Shown here: piece after piece, positions 33,756-42,771 of the stretch
Layout of the letters: each line of letters begins with the position of its first letter
Position numbering within the stretch: the stretch's first letter is position 1
Source of the DNA: RGIG426 sp045639905
GTDB lineage: Bacteria > Bacillota > Clostridia > Oscillospirales > Acutalibacteraceae
Length of the DNA: 64,000 nucleotides
Assembly (NCBI GenBank): GCA_045639905.1
Contig: JAZUDZ010000044.1
Location: forward strand, 1 to 64,000
Direction: 5' to 3'
Program-made: the position numbers and the translations under genes
Notes under the pieces: generated by a model
What the model saw: only the letters and a program-made list of their open reading frames with translations
Databases searched by the model: none
Told to the model about the DNA's origin: nothing

Positions 33756-34292
33756 TTACCGGCATTGCATTGCCGTAAACAGTTTTTGCGCACATTCTTC
33801 AGAAACCAATGTACGAACCAGCTCCAATGCAAACGGAATTGCAGCTCCCGGGCCTTTCCCCGTTATGATGTTCCCGTCATGCTCCACCAGATTAGCAGTC
33901 ACATTCGCTCCATACAAGTCTTTCTCAAAGCCGGGGTAACAGGTCGCCGTTTTCCCTTCCAGCATATGACGATGTCCAAGAACAGACGGTGCCGCACAAA
34001 TTGCAGCAATCAACCCGTTTCTTTCGGACACACGGTCCAGTAGATTTTGCACAGCATCTGACTCTTCCAGATTCTTTGTTCCGGGCATACCGCCGGGAAG
34101 AACCAAAACCTGACAATCATCTGCAGTCTCCTCTATGGATACATCCGTCAAAATCGGCATTTGATGAGAACCGACAACCGTTTTTCCGGTTACGCCGACC
34201 GTTTGAACCTGAAGACCCGCACGTCGAAGAATATCAACAACCGCCAAGCCTTCAATTTCCTCAAATCCGTCAGCCAATAAAACATATATCAT
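33756..34292 (-). CDS. DJ-1/PfpI family protein
   Basis: 178-residue DJ-1 superfamily protein. Nucleophile cysteine C99 in AAICAAPSVLG at the elbow, with the conserved acidic residue E14 in GFEEIE. VLPGGMPGT is also typical. Close relatives are annotated as protein deglycase or ThiJ-like chaperone; the true activity is disputed for this family. GGAGG precedes the ATG. It lies between tmk and mltG on the same strand. Confidence 0.92.
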   Translation of the reverse strand: MIYVLLADGFEEIEGLAVVDILRRAGLQVQTVGVTGKTVVGSHQMPILTDVSIEETADDCQVLVLPGGMPGTKNLEESDAVQNLLDRVSERNGLIAAICAAPSVLGHRHMLEGKTATCYPGFEKDLYGANVTANLVEHDGNIITGKGPGAAIPFALELVRTLVSEECAQKLFTAMQCR

Positions 34293-34330
34293 GGAAATTT
34301 CCTCCGAAAATGTTGTAAAGTTTTTCGCCT

Positions 34331-34990
34331 TTACAACATGGTTTTGATTTCTTTAAGCAAACAGTCCGTGATGGTCTCAATCGGCATTGGTAAGCCATTT
34401 TCCGAACACGGGATAATCTTCCAACCCATTTTTTCCGCGGCAAACAAAGCGGTTTCCCGGCACTTATGCAGGAAGCTCACATTTTTTTCGTGAACGTCTT
34501 TTTTCGAATTGTCCCCCGCATATCGTTCGCTGAGCATTTTCTGCGAAACCTCTACCGGCATATCCAAAAAACAAACTAGGTCCGGCTTCGGAAGCCCCAA
34601 AAGATCATATTCATAGTGTTCAAGCCACCGAAAATACTCTTCGCGTTGTTCAGCACTCAGTCCCGTAGTTTGGTAAATGGCGTTGGACGTGGTATACCGG
34701 TCTGCGATAATCAGTCGACCGCTTTCATAGTCCTCTTTCCAGAATTTTTTAAAACTGGCATACCGATCCACGGCATAAAAGGAGGAAGCCGCATAAACGC
34801 TGACATCTCCCACCTGGCCGAAATCGCCTTTCAAATATTGCTGAACCAGTGCCGAAGACGGTTGCTCATAATCCGGGAAGCTGATGAATCGACTATCCAG
34901 ATTATGACTTTCAAAATAGAGACGAAGCTGTTCCAGTTGTGTTGTTTTTCCACAACCGTCAAGTCCCTCGATTACAAACAGTTTACCCAT
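34331..34990 (-). CDS. tmk: Thymidylate (dTMP) kinase-like protein
   Basis: 219-residue P-loop nucleoside monophosphate kinase. Walker A GLDGCGKTTQLE (residues 9-20), DRY motif in IIADRYTTSNA, and a LID-like segment RYAGDNSKKD. The expected reaction is dTMP to dTDP. The first 8 bases overlap the thyX stop, so synthesis and phosphorylation of dTMP are probably coupled. It diverges from the canonical Tmk beside holB in Bacilli; a deoxynucleoside kinase role cannot be excluded. Confidence 0.85.
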   Translation of the reverse strand: MGKLFVIEGLDGCGKTTQLEQLRLYFESHNLDSRFISFPDYEQPSSALVQQYLKGDFGQVGDVSVYAASSFYAVDRYASFKKFWKEDYESGRLIIADRYTTSNAIYQTTGLSAEQREEYFRWLEHYEYDLLGLPKPDLVCFLDMPVEVSQKMLSERYAGDNSKKDVHEKNVSFLHKCRETALFAAEKMGWKIIPCSENGLPMPIETITDCLLKEIKTML

Positions 34991-35759
34991 TTGCCTGTTC
35001 CCTCATTTTTGCGTATTTCTCTTTCATTTCCGCAGCTCTTCCGCAGGTCATTTTTCCTTCCGAACAAGCACCTTTCACACACGGAGGTCCGGCCTTCTTA
35101 AAGAGTTCGGGCGCTACTTCCAGGCAAAGACGCAACATTTCGTCTGCCACGGCGCGAATTTCCCACTGAGCACGATTGCAGCAGCGCAAGCGGAAGAAAT
35201 TCTGCAAAGAACGCGCATTCATGGTCATCATAATCTTGGTATCGCAAGCATTAGGCAAAACAAATCTGGCATCTTCAATCGCCATTTTTTCTGCCATACG
35301 TTCGGCCGTTTTTTCGTCTTTCCCTTCCTCTAAAAAGCGCTGACGATGTTTGGCTTTCAGAATATCGGTCAAGCTGTCATAATGGCGCTGATCCTCTTCC
35401 ATGGCTTTGATATATTCTTCCTTAGCCTCGGGAATCGCTTCGATTTCCGGAGGAAGAACGTAGGAGAACTGTCCGAGCGGAACATACCGCTGACTTTGCA
35501 CACTGAAAGAACCGATACGATGCCGGGTAATCTGTGCCAAAAGTGAACGGGACACGCCTTCAATACCAAAGGTGAAGGATGCATGTTCAATCGGACTCTC
35601 ATGACCGAGGTCCGCCAGTTTTTCCACAAAAGCGGCTGCTTTTTCCGGCGTCACGCTTTCACACAAATCATCAATATTCGCATTTGAATAACAAAGTCTA
35701 GCCGCAGCAGCCACCGTTTGCTCCGGGCTGGGCGTGTAGGTAATCAGTAAAACCTTCAT
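34983..35759 (-). CDS. thyX: Flavin-dependent thymidylate synthase
   Basis: 258-residue FAD enzyme that methylates dUMP to dTMP with methylene-THF and NADPH. The ThyX motif RHRx7S is residues 79-89 (RHRIGSFSVQS), followed by QRY. Other conserved parts are HESPIEHASFTF and the late RCCNRAQWEIR. The C-terminus is longer than minimal ThyX and has a Cys-rich segment (GPPCVKGACSEGKMTCG). ATG at 35759 with GGAGG 7 bases upstream. Confidence 0.96.
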   Translation of the reverse strand: MKVLLITYTPSPEQTVAAAARLCYSNANIDDLCESVTPEKAAAFVEKLADLGHESPIEHASFTFGIEGVSRSLLAQITRHRIGSFSVQSQRYVPLGQFSYVLPPEIEAIPEAKEEYIKAMEEDQRHYDSLTDILKAKHRQRFLEEGKDEKTAERMAEKMAIEDARFVLPNACDTKIMMTMNARSLQNFFRLRCCNRAQWEIRAVADEMLRLCLEVAPELFKKAGPPCVKGACSEGKMTCGRAAEMKEKYAKMREQANG

Positions 35760-35771
35760 CAAAAAGCCTCC

Positions 35772-36803
35772 TTATATTTCAATCCAATTAGAATGGTCAT
35801 ATTCAAATAAATTAACATCCGAAACCTGAAGTTTTCCTTTTCGGGTATGTAAAGCCTTACAGGTCCCCAAAGCAACACAGTTTTCCGGGTTTTCCGCCAA
35901 ATAAAACGGCACTCCGGTCTGCTGCTTAAGATACGTATCCAACCCGTGAAGCTTCGAAAGCCCACCGGTCAAAATAGCGCTGTCTGACAAAATATCCGCA
36001 GACATCTCGGGAGGAGTCTGCTCCAAAATCGACTGAACGGCCTGATGGATATCTTCTAAAACATCCGATATCCATTCAAGAATGGAGGCCGAGGAAATCT
36101 CCACGGTTCCGGGCAATCCGGACACAACGTCTCTTCCCTTTGCTTCCATTACCGATTCACAAGGAACCGCACTGCCGATTTCCATTTTCAAACGTTCGGC
36201 CATTTTTTTGCTGATAACAAAATTGTACTTCTTATATACGCCGCGAATGATGGCTTCATCCATCATATCACCACCGACACGAATCGATGTATAGGCAGCC
36301 GGACCACCTAATGAAAGCGTTGCGATTTCCGTGGTTCCCGCTCCTATATCCACAACCATAAAGCCGTGGGAGGATACGATGTTACACTCTGCCCCTAAGG
36401 CAGCCGCAATATATGACTGAACCAAAATGGTTTTTCGAACACCGACGGCGGCCGTTGCCTGTACAATAGACCGCTCTTCAACCTCCGTTACCGAAGCCGG
36501 GATACTGATGGCAGCCCTCGGCTTAAATACATGTCTGCGACATACTTTCCGCAAGAACAAATACAACATCTTTTCCGCACAATCATAATCGGAAATAACA
36601 CCGTTCTGCATAGGATGAATGACGGTAATCGTGTCCGGTTCCCGTTCCATCATTTGATCGGCTTCCGTACCAACGGCAATGATGGCCTTTGTCTTGCTGT
36701 TTATGGCGATAACGGAAGGCTCGTCCAAAACGATTCCGCGTCCCTCGAGGGCAATTCGAACACGAGACGTCCCGAGATCAATTCCCAAATCATTGACTTT
36801 CAA
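35772..36803 (-). CDS. MreB-family rod-shape protein
   Basis: 343-residue bacterial actin. Phosphate-1 motif GIDLGTSRVRIAL (7-19), phosphate-2 VVDIGAGTTEIATLSLGG, and the adenosine motif LTGGLSKLHGLD. These polymers guide cell-wall synthesis at the membrane. Start is TTG with AGGAAG upstream; no ATG fits the conserved N-terminus. It is not next to mreC/mreD, so it may be an Mbl or MreBH-like paralogue. It lies between recD2 and thyX. Confidence 0.92.
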   Translation of the reverse strand: MKVNDLGIDLGTSRVRIALEGRGIVLDEPSVIAINSKTKAIIAVGTEADQMMEREPDTITVIHPMQNGVISDYDCAEKMLYLFLRKVCRRHVFKPRAAISIPASVTEVEERSIVQATAAVGVRKTILVQSYIAAALGAECNIVSSHGFMVVDIGAGTTEIATLSLGGPAAYTSIRVGGDMMDEAIIRGVYKKYNFVISKKMAERLKMEIGSAVPCESVMEAKGRDVVSGLPGTVEISSASILEWISDVLEDIHQAVQSILEQTPPEMSADILSDSAILTGGLSKLHGLDTYLKQQTGVPFYLAENPENCVALGTCKALHTRKGKLQVSDVNLFEYDHSNWIEI

Positions 36804-36820
36804 GTTTCAGGACTTCCTTC

Positions 36821-39025
36821 CTACAAACTGATATCTTGAATGAAATATTTCAGTGCACTGTATCGTTTGGTTTTCCGTTCGTTGGAAACCATACTGTCTA
36901 CAATGTGCTTTTCCCCTACCAAAACCAGCAAATTCTTTGCTCTGGTAACGGCGGTATATAAGAGATTACGATACTGCAGCATTCTGGAAACATCAAACAA
37001 CGGAACCACAACAATATCAAACTCGCTCCCCTGACTTTTGTGAATGGTAATACAATAGGCAAGTTCCAAATTTTCGGCTTCTGTACGGGAATATATCACC
37101 TCACGTCCGTCGTCGAGCTGAACCGTCAGACTTTCATCCCGTTTGGAGATGGATGTCAGCACGCCAATATCTCCGTTGTAAACACCTTGTCCTTCTTCAC
37201 GGTCTCGAGTCCAATGAATTTGATAATCGTTTTGAACCTGCATTACCTTATCCCCTTCGCGGAATAAACGACCGCCGATTTTCCATTCGGTCTTTTCTTC
37301 CGCGGGCGGGTTGGCAATTCGCTGCATCATCAAATTCAGTTCTTCCGTACCAAGACGACCTTTCTTGCCGGGAGTCAGCAACTGAATCCCACCAAACACA
37401 TCGGTCTTATATTTATTCGGTAAACGATTACAGCATAGGTCAACAACCGTATCGGCTGTATCGCTCAAGGTGTGTCTTTGTAACATAAAGAAGTCGGAAT
37501 CCGGGCCGTTCAGCTCGGGTGATTCCCCTTCTATAATCCGGTGAGCATTATACACAATACGGCTTTCCAGCGCCTGTCTGAACACCGTTTGCAAATGGAC
37601 AACCGGAACTTTTCCGCTATCAATCAAATCCGCCAAAACATTTCCGGGACCGACGGCGGGAAGCTGATTGGAATCCCCTACCATAATCAATCGGCCGCCT
37701 TTTGGAAATGCATCCAGCAAACTAAAAAACAACATCGAGTCCATCATGGAAACTTCGTCAACCACAATGGTATCGGCATCCAGCGGATTATGTCTGTCTC
37801 GGGCAAAGAAATGCTCCTCTTCTTCCGTCCACTGAGCTTCCAGCAGTCGATGAATGGTGGATGCATCTTCTCCCGTCAAATCTGACATACGCTTTGCCGC
37901 TCTCCCGGTCGGCGCCGCCAAAAGGACCTTTTCCCCCTGCATTTTCAGCAAATGAATAATGGCCTTCAGCGTAGTTGTTTTACCGGTACCGGGACCGCCT
38001 GTCAGCACCATAATATGATTGGCAAGTGCCGTCTCAATCGCCAACTTTTGTGATTCTTCATAGACGATTTTGGATTTCTTTTCTTCTATGGAAATCCATT
38101 TCCCGACAGCACTTTTTTCCATTTTTTTCGCGTTAATCAATTGGCAGATTGCTTCCGCCGTTTGATGTTCCGCATCGAAATACCGTGGTAAAAATACATA
38201 CTCTTTCTCTTGAATTTGAGAAATATTCAAAGTTCCGTTCTCAACCATTTTCGTGAGAGCGTCCTCAATTTTTTCTTCTTCAACGTCAACGGCCCCCGCC
38301 GTCACCGGCACCAGTTGTGTGCGAGGAACACAGGTATGGCCGTTTTGCAAATTATGTCGTAGTACATGGATGAGCGAAGCTTCAAGTCTTCTGGGATCAT
38401 CTGCCGAAAACTGTGAACGACTACACAGAGCGTCCACCTTTTCAAATCCAATCCGCAAATTCTCACTGCAAAGAATATACGGGTTATCTTCTACAATTTC
38501 CACTGAGTTGATTCCCCAGCGTTTCCAAACCCGCATGGCTTCCGAAGAGGTTAACCCAAAGGAAACCAGATGCATAATGGCTTCCCGAAGACCGGCCTGA
38601 ATCAAAAACTCTTCGCTGATTTCTTCGGCTTTTTTAAGCGAAATTCCGTTCACCTCTGCCAAACGGGAAGGCGTCTTTTCCATGATTTTCAGCGTTTCAT
38701 TGCCGAATTTCCGTACTATTTTCTGCGCGGTGGTCGGTCCGATTCCTTTGATGGCACCGGAAGACAAATAGCGCAAAATCGCCACCTCATCATTGGGCAT
38801 TTGCCGCTGTAGAGTTTCCGCCTTGAACTGCTTACCATACGTAGGATTCTCCACATACTTGCCTTTTACGATAACGGTTTCCCCAACCGACACGGGAGGC
38901 ATAACACCAACTACGGTTTCCAGCTGTTTATTGGCGGAAATCTCCATGACAGTCCAGCCGTTTTCCGGATTATGAAAAACAACACGTTCGACCATACCAT
39001 TCAGTTGTAGTTGTTCGTTGTCCAT
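36821..39025 (-). CDS. recD2: ATP-dependent RecD-like DNA helicase
   Basis: 734-residue superfamily 1B helicase. N-terminal OB and HhH region (GAIKGIGPTTAQKIVRKFG), then Walker A GGPGTGKTTT, Walker B VVDEVSMMD, motif GDSNQLPAVGPG, and C-terminal UvrD-like CITIHKSQGSEFD. RecD2 acts in DNA repair and fork maintenance outside RecBCD. GAAAGGA precedes the ATG; 17 bases separate it from the MreB-family gene. Confidence 0.95.
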   Translation of the reverse strand: MDNEQLQLNGMVERVVFHNPENGWTVMEISANKQLETVVGVMPPVSVGETVIVKGKYVENPTYGKQFKAETLQRQMPNDEVAILRYLSSGAIKGIGPTTAQKIVRKFGNETLKIMEKTPSRLAEVNGISLKKAEEISEEFLIQAGLREAIMHLVSFGLTSSEAMRVWKRWGINSVEIVEDNPYILCSENLRIGFEKVDALCSRSQFSADDPRRLEASLIHVLRHNLQNGHTCVPRTQLVPVTAGAVDVEEEKIEDALTKMVENGTLNISQIQEKEYVFLPRYFDAEHQTAEAICQLINAKKMEKSAVGKWISIEEKKSKIVYEESQKLAIETALANHIMVLTGGPGTGKTTTLKAIIHLLKMQGEKVLLAAPTGRAAKRMSDLTGEDASTIHRLLEAQWTEEEEHFFARDRHNPLDADTIVVDEVSMMDSMLFFSLLDAFPKGGRLIMVGDSNQLPAVGPGNVLADLIDSGKVPVVHLQTVFRQALESRIVYNAHRIIEGESPELNGPDSDFFMLQRHTLSDTADTVVDLCCNRLPNKYKTDVFGGIQLLTPGKKGRLGTEELNLMMQRIANPPAEEKTEWKIGGRLFREGDKVMQVQNDYQIHWTRDREEGQGVYNGDIGVLTSISKRDESLTVQLDDGREVIYSRTEAENLELAYCITIHKSQGSEFDIVVVPLFDVSRMLQYRNLLYTAVTRAKNLLVLVGEKHIVDSMVSNERKTKRYSALKYFIQDISL

Positions 39026-39043
39026 GTTGTTTTCCTTTCTTTC

Positions 39044-40480
39044 TTATTTCTGATGGTAGGCGGACGGTGACAAAAACACCAGCACCGGAATAATCTCCAA
39101 ACGACCAAGAAGCATGGCCACTGACAACACAATTTTATTAGCCGCAGAGAAAATGTTATAGCTTCCCATCGTGCCGACCAAGCCAAAGCCGGGTCCCACA
39201 TCGCCCATACAGGCGATGGTGGCACTGAAAGTTGTTTCGAAATCGTATCCGTCTAAAGACACACACACAACCGTCAACATAACAATCAAAATATAGGCGT
39301 AGAAGAACAAATAGGTTGAATGTACGACTGTCGAATTCAGTGACTTAGAATCCTGTTTAATACTTTGAACCGTACGGGGACGAACAAGTTGACGCACCTC
39401 ATACAACACGCTTTTCCCCATAATCAAAACACGAGAAACCTTAACGCCGCCCGCGGTCGACCCGGCACAAGCACCGGTAATGGTCAAAAACATCAATATG
39501 GCCTTCGAGAACGTTGGCCATAAATTTGTATCCGCCGTAGAGAATCCCGTTGTCGTCATAATAGATGCCGTTTGGAAAGCCGCATGGCGAAGGGAATCTC
39601 CACCCGAATACATAGACCGAATATTCAGAAAAATGGAAACCGTCGCAACACAATAAATTATGATAAAAGCAATCAGTTCCTCGTTCTTGAAAGCCTCTTT
39701 AAACTTGCGGAACAGTAAAAGGAAAAATACGCTGAAGTTTACACCGAACAAAACCATAAAGACGGTAATAACAATTTCAGCATAAGCCCCGTAAGAGAAA
39801 ATGCCGTCTGCCTTCATTGAAAAGCCACCGGTAGAAGCAGTTGCAAAAGAGTTGACAATAGCATCAAAAAGCGGCATTCCACCGCAAATCAGCAAAACAA
39901 TTTCCGAAACGGTAAGAATGATATACATTCCATACAGCCAAAGCGCCGTATTTCTCGTTTTGGGAACCAGTTTTTCGACCGTTGGTCCCGGCATTTCTGC
40001 ACGCATAATATGGACGTTACTTCCGGAGGATTTCGGAAGCAGTGCCAATAAGAACACCAAAACACCCATACCGCCAATCCACTGGGTCAAAGCACGCCAC
40101 ATTAAAAGTCCGTACGGAATTTTTTCCACGTCTGTGAAAATCGTAGCACCCGTTGTCGTAAATCCGGATGCAGTTTCAAAAATCGCATCCGCTACGTTTG
40201 AAACGCCGCCGTCACAAAGCAAAAACGGAATAATTCCGACAGCAATCATCAAAATCCAGCTAAAGGTTACCAAAACGTATCCATCCCGCGAAACGAAATG
40301 ATCAGAGTGAACCGGTATGGAAACAAAGCCCACACCGACCGCCGCCGCAACACAAATGGTAATCAAATACGGAACAACAGACTCATGATATATAAACGCC
40401 GTAAATAACGGTATCAGCAACAGACCGGCCTCAATTAAGAGCACCAAACCCGTCAAGTGAAAAATTCTTCTGAAATTCAT
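39044..40480 (-). CDS. trkH: Potassium uptake protein TrkH/KtrB
   Basis: 478-residue K+ channel-like transporter with about ten transmembrane helices in four pseudo-repeats. Selectivity-loop sequences are visible: SGFTTTGATIF, ASTGGFSMKADG, TTGFSTADTNLW and CMGDVGPGF. It moves K+ across the membrane with TrkA as regulator. AAGGAG precedes the ATG. The trkA gene is directly upstream on the strand. Confidence 0.95.
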   Translation of the reverse strand: MNFRRIFHLTGLVLLIEAGLLLIPLFTAFIYHESVVPYLITICVAAAVGVGFVSIPVHSDHFVSRDGYVLVTFSWILMIAVGIIPFLLCDGGVSNVADAIFETASGFTTTGATIFTDVEKIPYGLLMWRALTQWIGGMGVLVFLLALLPKSSGSNVHIMRAEMPGPTVEKLVPKTRNTALWLYGMYIILTVSEIVLLICGGMPLFDAIVNSFATASTGGFSMKADGIFSYGAYAEIVITVFMVLFGVNFSVFFLLLFRKFKEAFKNEELIAFIIIYCVATVSIFLNIRSMYSGGDSLRHAAFQTASIMTTTGFSTADTNLWPTFSKAILMFLTITGACAGSTAGGVKVSRVLIMGKSVLYEVRQLVRPRTVQSIKQDSKSLNSTVVHSTYLFFYAYILIVMLTVVCVSLDGYDFETTFSATIACMGDVGPGFGLVGTMGSYNIFSAANKIVLSVAMLLGRLEIIPVLVFLSPSAYHQK

Positions 40481-40494
40481 ACCATTGGCTCCTT

Positions 40495-41865
40495 TTAGCC
40501 TAACATTTCCGAAAGATTCTTAAAGCCCAAATGCGTCGAGGCAACCAATATAATATCTCCTACCTTGAGACAATCGTTACCATTGGGGAAAACAGGCTGA
40601 TATTCTTTTCCGTCATAGCGGACAATAGCCGCAATCAAAACATCCTTGTGCAAATGTAAATCTTTTAAAGGAACACCTATTCCCTCAAAGCCCATCGGGA
40701 CCTCAAATTCCATCATTTCCACTCTGTTATCAATCATACGCGACAACGCCCTCATACTGTCACCATGAGAACGGGAAATAGCACGAACACGAAGCAAAAT
40801 CTGGTCAGCCGCAATAGCATGCGGTGAAATAATTGATTCGACGCCGGCTTTACTGAGGACACGACCAAATGGAATATGCGTGATTTTCGTCACAACCTTA
40901 TGAACGTTTTTGGACATGGCAAGCATGGAAATAACAACATTCTCTTCGTCCATACCGGTTAAAGCCACTACAGAATCCGTACTAAGCAAGCCTTCTTCCA
41001 GCAGCACATCTTCGTCCGTGCCGTCACCATTCAAGATAACGGCAGAGTCCGGGAGCTTATCTTTCAGTTTTTGACAACGTTCGGGATCTTTTTCAATGAT
41101 TTTCACGCGGCAACCATATTGAATCAATTCCTTTGCTAAGTAGTAGCTGGTGTTATTGCCGCCGACAACCATAACATTTTTAACCTTCTTAGAACCCAAA
41201 CCGGACAATTGGAAAAACCTCGACACTTGCTCTGCCGCTCCGGTTATGTTAATGCGGTCATCCTCTTGCAGAATAAAATCTCCACGAGGAATAAATACAT
41301 CTTGGTCTCTTTGCACCGAGCAAATAAGGACATTCGTATGAAATTTCTTGTTGACTTCTTCCAAAGAACAGCCAATCAGAGCCGTATTGGGCTCGATACG
41401 ATATTCGGCTACCTCCAGCCGGCCTTTGGCAAATGTTTCAACATTCAGTGCGGACGGGAACTTCAGTTCACGTGCAATTTCCTCCGCGGCTGCTCTCTCT
41501 GGATTTACGTACATCATTAAACACAGTTCCTCTTTAAGCATAGTCATGCTTTTGGCATATTCAGGAGCACGAACGCGTGCAACAGTTTTGGCCGCACCCA
41601 TTTTCTTTGCCATCAAACAGCAAATCATATTCACCTCGTCTGATGCCGTAGCTGCGACAACCAAGTCCGCCTTGTCAACACCGGCCGACTCCAGCACTTC
41701 CATTTGAACGCCGGAACCCGTAACGCACATAACATCCGCCGCATTATCCATTTTTTCGAAAACATTTTCATTTACATCAATGACGGTTACATCATGCCCG
41801 TCACCTGCCAGACCGGAAGCAACGGCATTTCCAAGTTTTCCACCGCCAACGACAATAATGTTCAT
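40495..41865 (-). CDS. trkA: Trk system potassium uptake protein TrkA
   Basis: 456-residue cytoplasmic regulator with two tandem RCK_N/RCK_C units. Rossmann motifs VGGGKLGNAVASGL near residue 5 and VVGGNNTSYYLAKEL near residue 235 bind nucleotides, followed by TrkA_C domains (LEVAEYRIEPNTALIG; VEMMEFEVPMGFEG). It gates TrkH in response to NAD(H)/ATP-type ligands. GAGGGG lies upstream of the ATG; the gap to rsgA is short. Confidence 0.95.
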   Translation of the reverse strand: MNIIVVGGGKLGNAVASGLAGDGHDVTVIDVNENVFEKMDNAADVMCVTGSGVQMEVLESAGVDKADLVVAATASDEVNMICCLMAKKMGAAKTVARVRAPEYAKSMTMLKEELCLMMYVNPERAAAEEIARELKFPSALNVETFAKGRLEVAEYRIEPNTALIGCSLEEVNKKFHTNVLICSVQRDQDVFIPRGDFILQEDDRINITGAAEQVSRFFQLSGLGSKKVKNVMVVGGNNTSYYLAKELIQYGCRVKIIEKDPERCQKLKDKLPDSAVILNGDGTDEDVLLEEGLLSTDSVVALTGMDEENVVISMLAMSKNVHKVVTKITHIPFGRVLSKAGVESIISPHAIAADQILLRVRAISRSHGDSMRALSRMIDNRVEMMEFEVPMGFEGIGVPLKDLHLHKDVLIAAIVRYDGKEYQPVFPNGNDCLKVGDIILVASTHLGFKNLSEMLG

Positions 41866-41880
41866 GATTCTTGCCCCTCT

Positions 41881-42765
41881 TTAATCATAATTTTCAGAAA
41901 TCTTTTTGGATACTTCTAAAAGTGTTTTATAACTTTCGTGACGCGAAACGGCAATTTTTCCTTCGGAAACCGCCTCGCAAATTGCACAGCCTTTTTCTCC
42001 TGTATGAGCACAGGAAGTAAATTTGCATTTCCCCCAATAGGGTTCAAATTCACGGAAACAGAAACCAAGGTCTTCCGGACAGATATCCGCCAGTTTTTCC
42101 AAATCCAGTGAGGAAAATCCGGGAGTATCAATATAATATCCTCCGCCCGGTTGCGGATACAACACCGACATACGGGTCGTGTGTCTTCCTCTTCCCAGCT
42201 TTTGACTGGTCTCGCCGGTTTCAATGGTCAAGTTCGGATCGAGCAAATTCAAAATACTGGATTTCCCCGCCCCGGTGTTTCCCGTAAACACACAAACTTT
42301 TCCTTCTAAGGTTTTGCGTAGTTTCTCAATACCGGTCCCGGTTGCCGCCGAAACAACCAACGTTGTATATCCGGCGGTATCATATAGCTTACGAATTTCT
42401 TCCGCATCAGCCAGGTCCGATTTGTTTATAACCACAATCGGCTCTATCTCCTTGCTTTCCGCCACGGCCAACATGGTATCAACAATTTGCAGGTTGGGAG
42501 ACGGCTGAACCATGGAAATCACCATCACCATATAATCTACATTGGCGACCGGAGGACGGACCAAACAGTTTTTCCGCTCTTCGATGCTTTCCAATGTCCC
42601 CACCTTGTCATCATCGGTGGAAATCCGTACCAAATCTCCGGCCACCGGGCTGATTCCTTTTTTTCGAAAACTGCCCCGAGCGTGGCATTCCACGATTCCC
42701 TTTTCGGTCTCGACATAATAAAAGCCACCGATTCCGTTGAGAATTCTGCCTTCTATTTCCATCAT
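41881..42765 (-). CDS. rsgA: Ribosome small subunit GTPase RsgA
   Basis: 294-residue circularly permuted GTPase that acts in late 30S maturation. N-terminal OB fold (VECHARGSFRKKGISPVAGD), G4 NKSD, G1 GNTGAGKSS, G3 DTPGFSS, and a C-terminal zinc domain (CKFTSCAHTGEKGC). An ATG at 42765 with GAAGAG upstream overlaps or abuts the kinase stop. Final gene of the prpC-prkC-rsgA run, the usual order. Confidence 0.95.
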   Translation of the reverse strand: MMEIEGRILNGIGGFYYVETEKGIVECHARGSFRKKGISPVAGDLVRISTDDDKVGTLESIEERKNCLVRPPVANVDYMVMVISMVQPSPNLQIVDTMLAVAESKEIEPIVVINKSDLADAEEIRKLYDTAGYTTLVVSAATGTGIEKLRKTLEGKVCVFTGNTGAGKSSILNLLDPNLTIETGETSQKLGRGRHTTRMSVLYPQPGGGYYIDTPGFSSLDLEKLADICPEDLGFCFREFEPYWGKCKFTSCAHTGEKGCAICEAVSEGKIAVSRHESYKTLLEVSKKISENYD

Positions 42766-42771
42766 GCGCAA

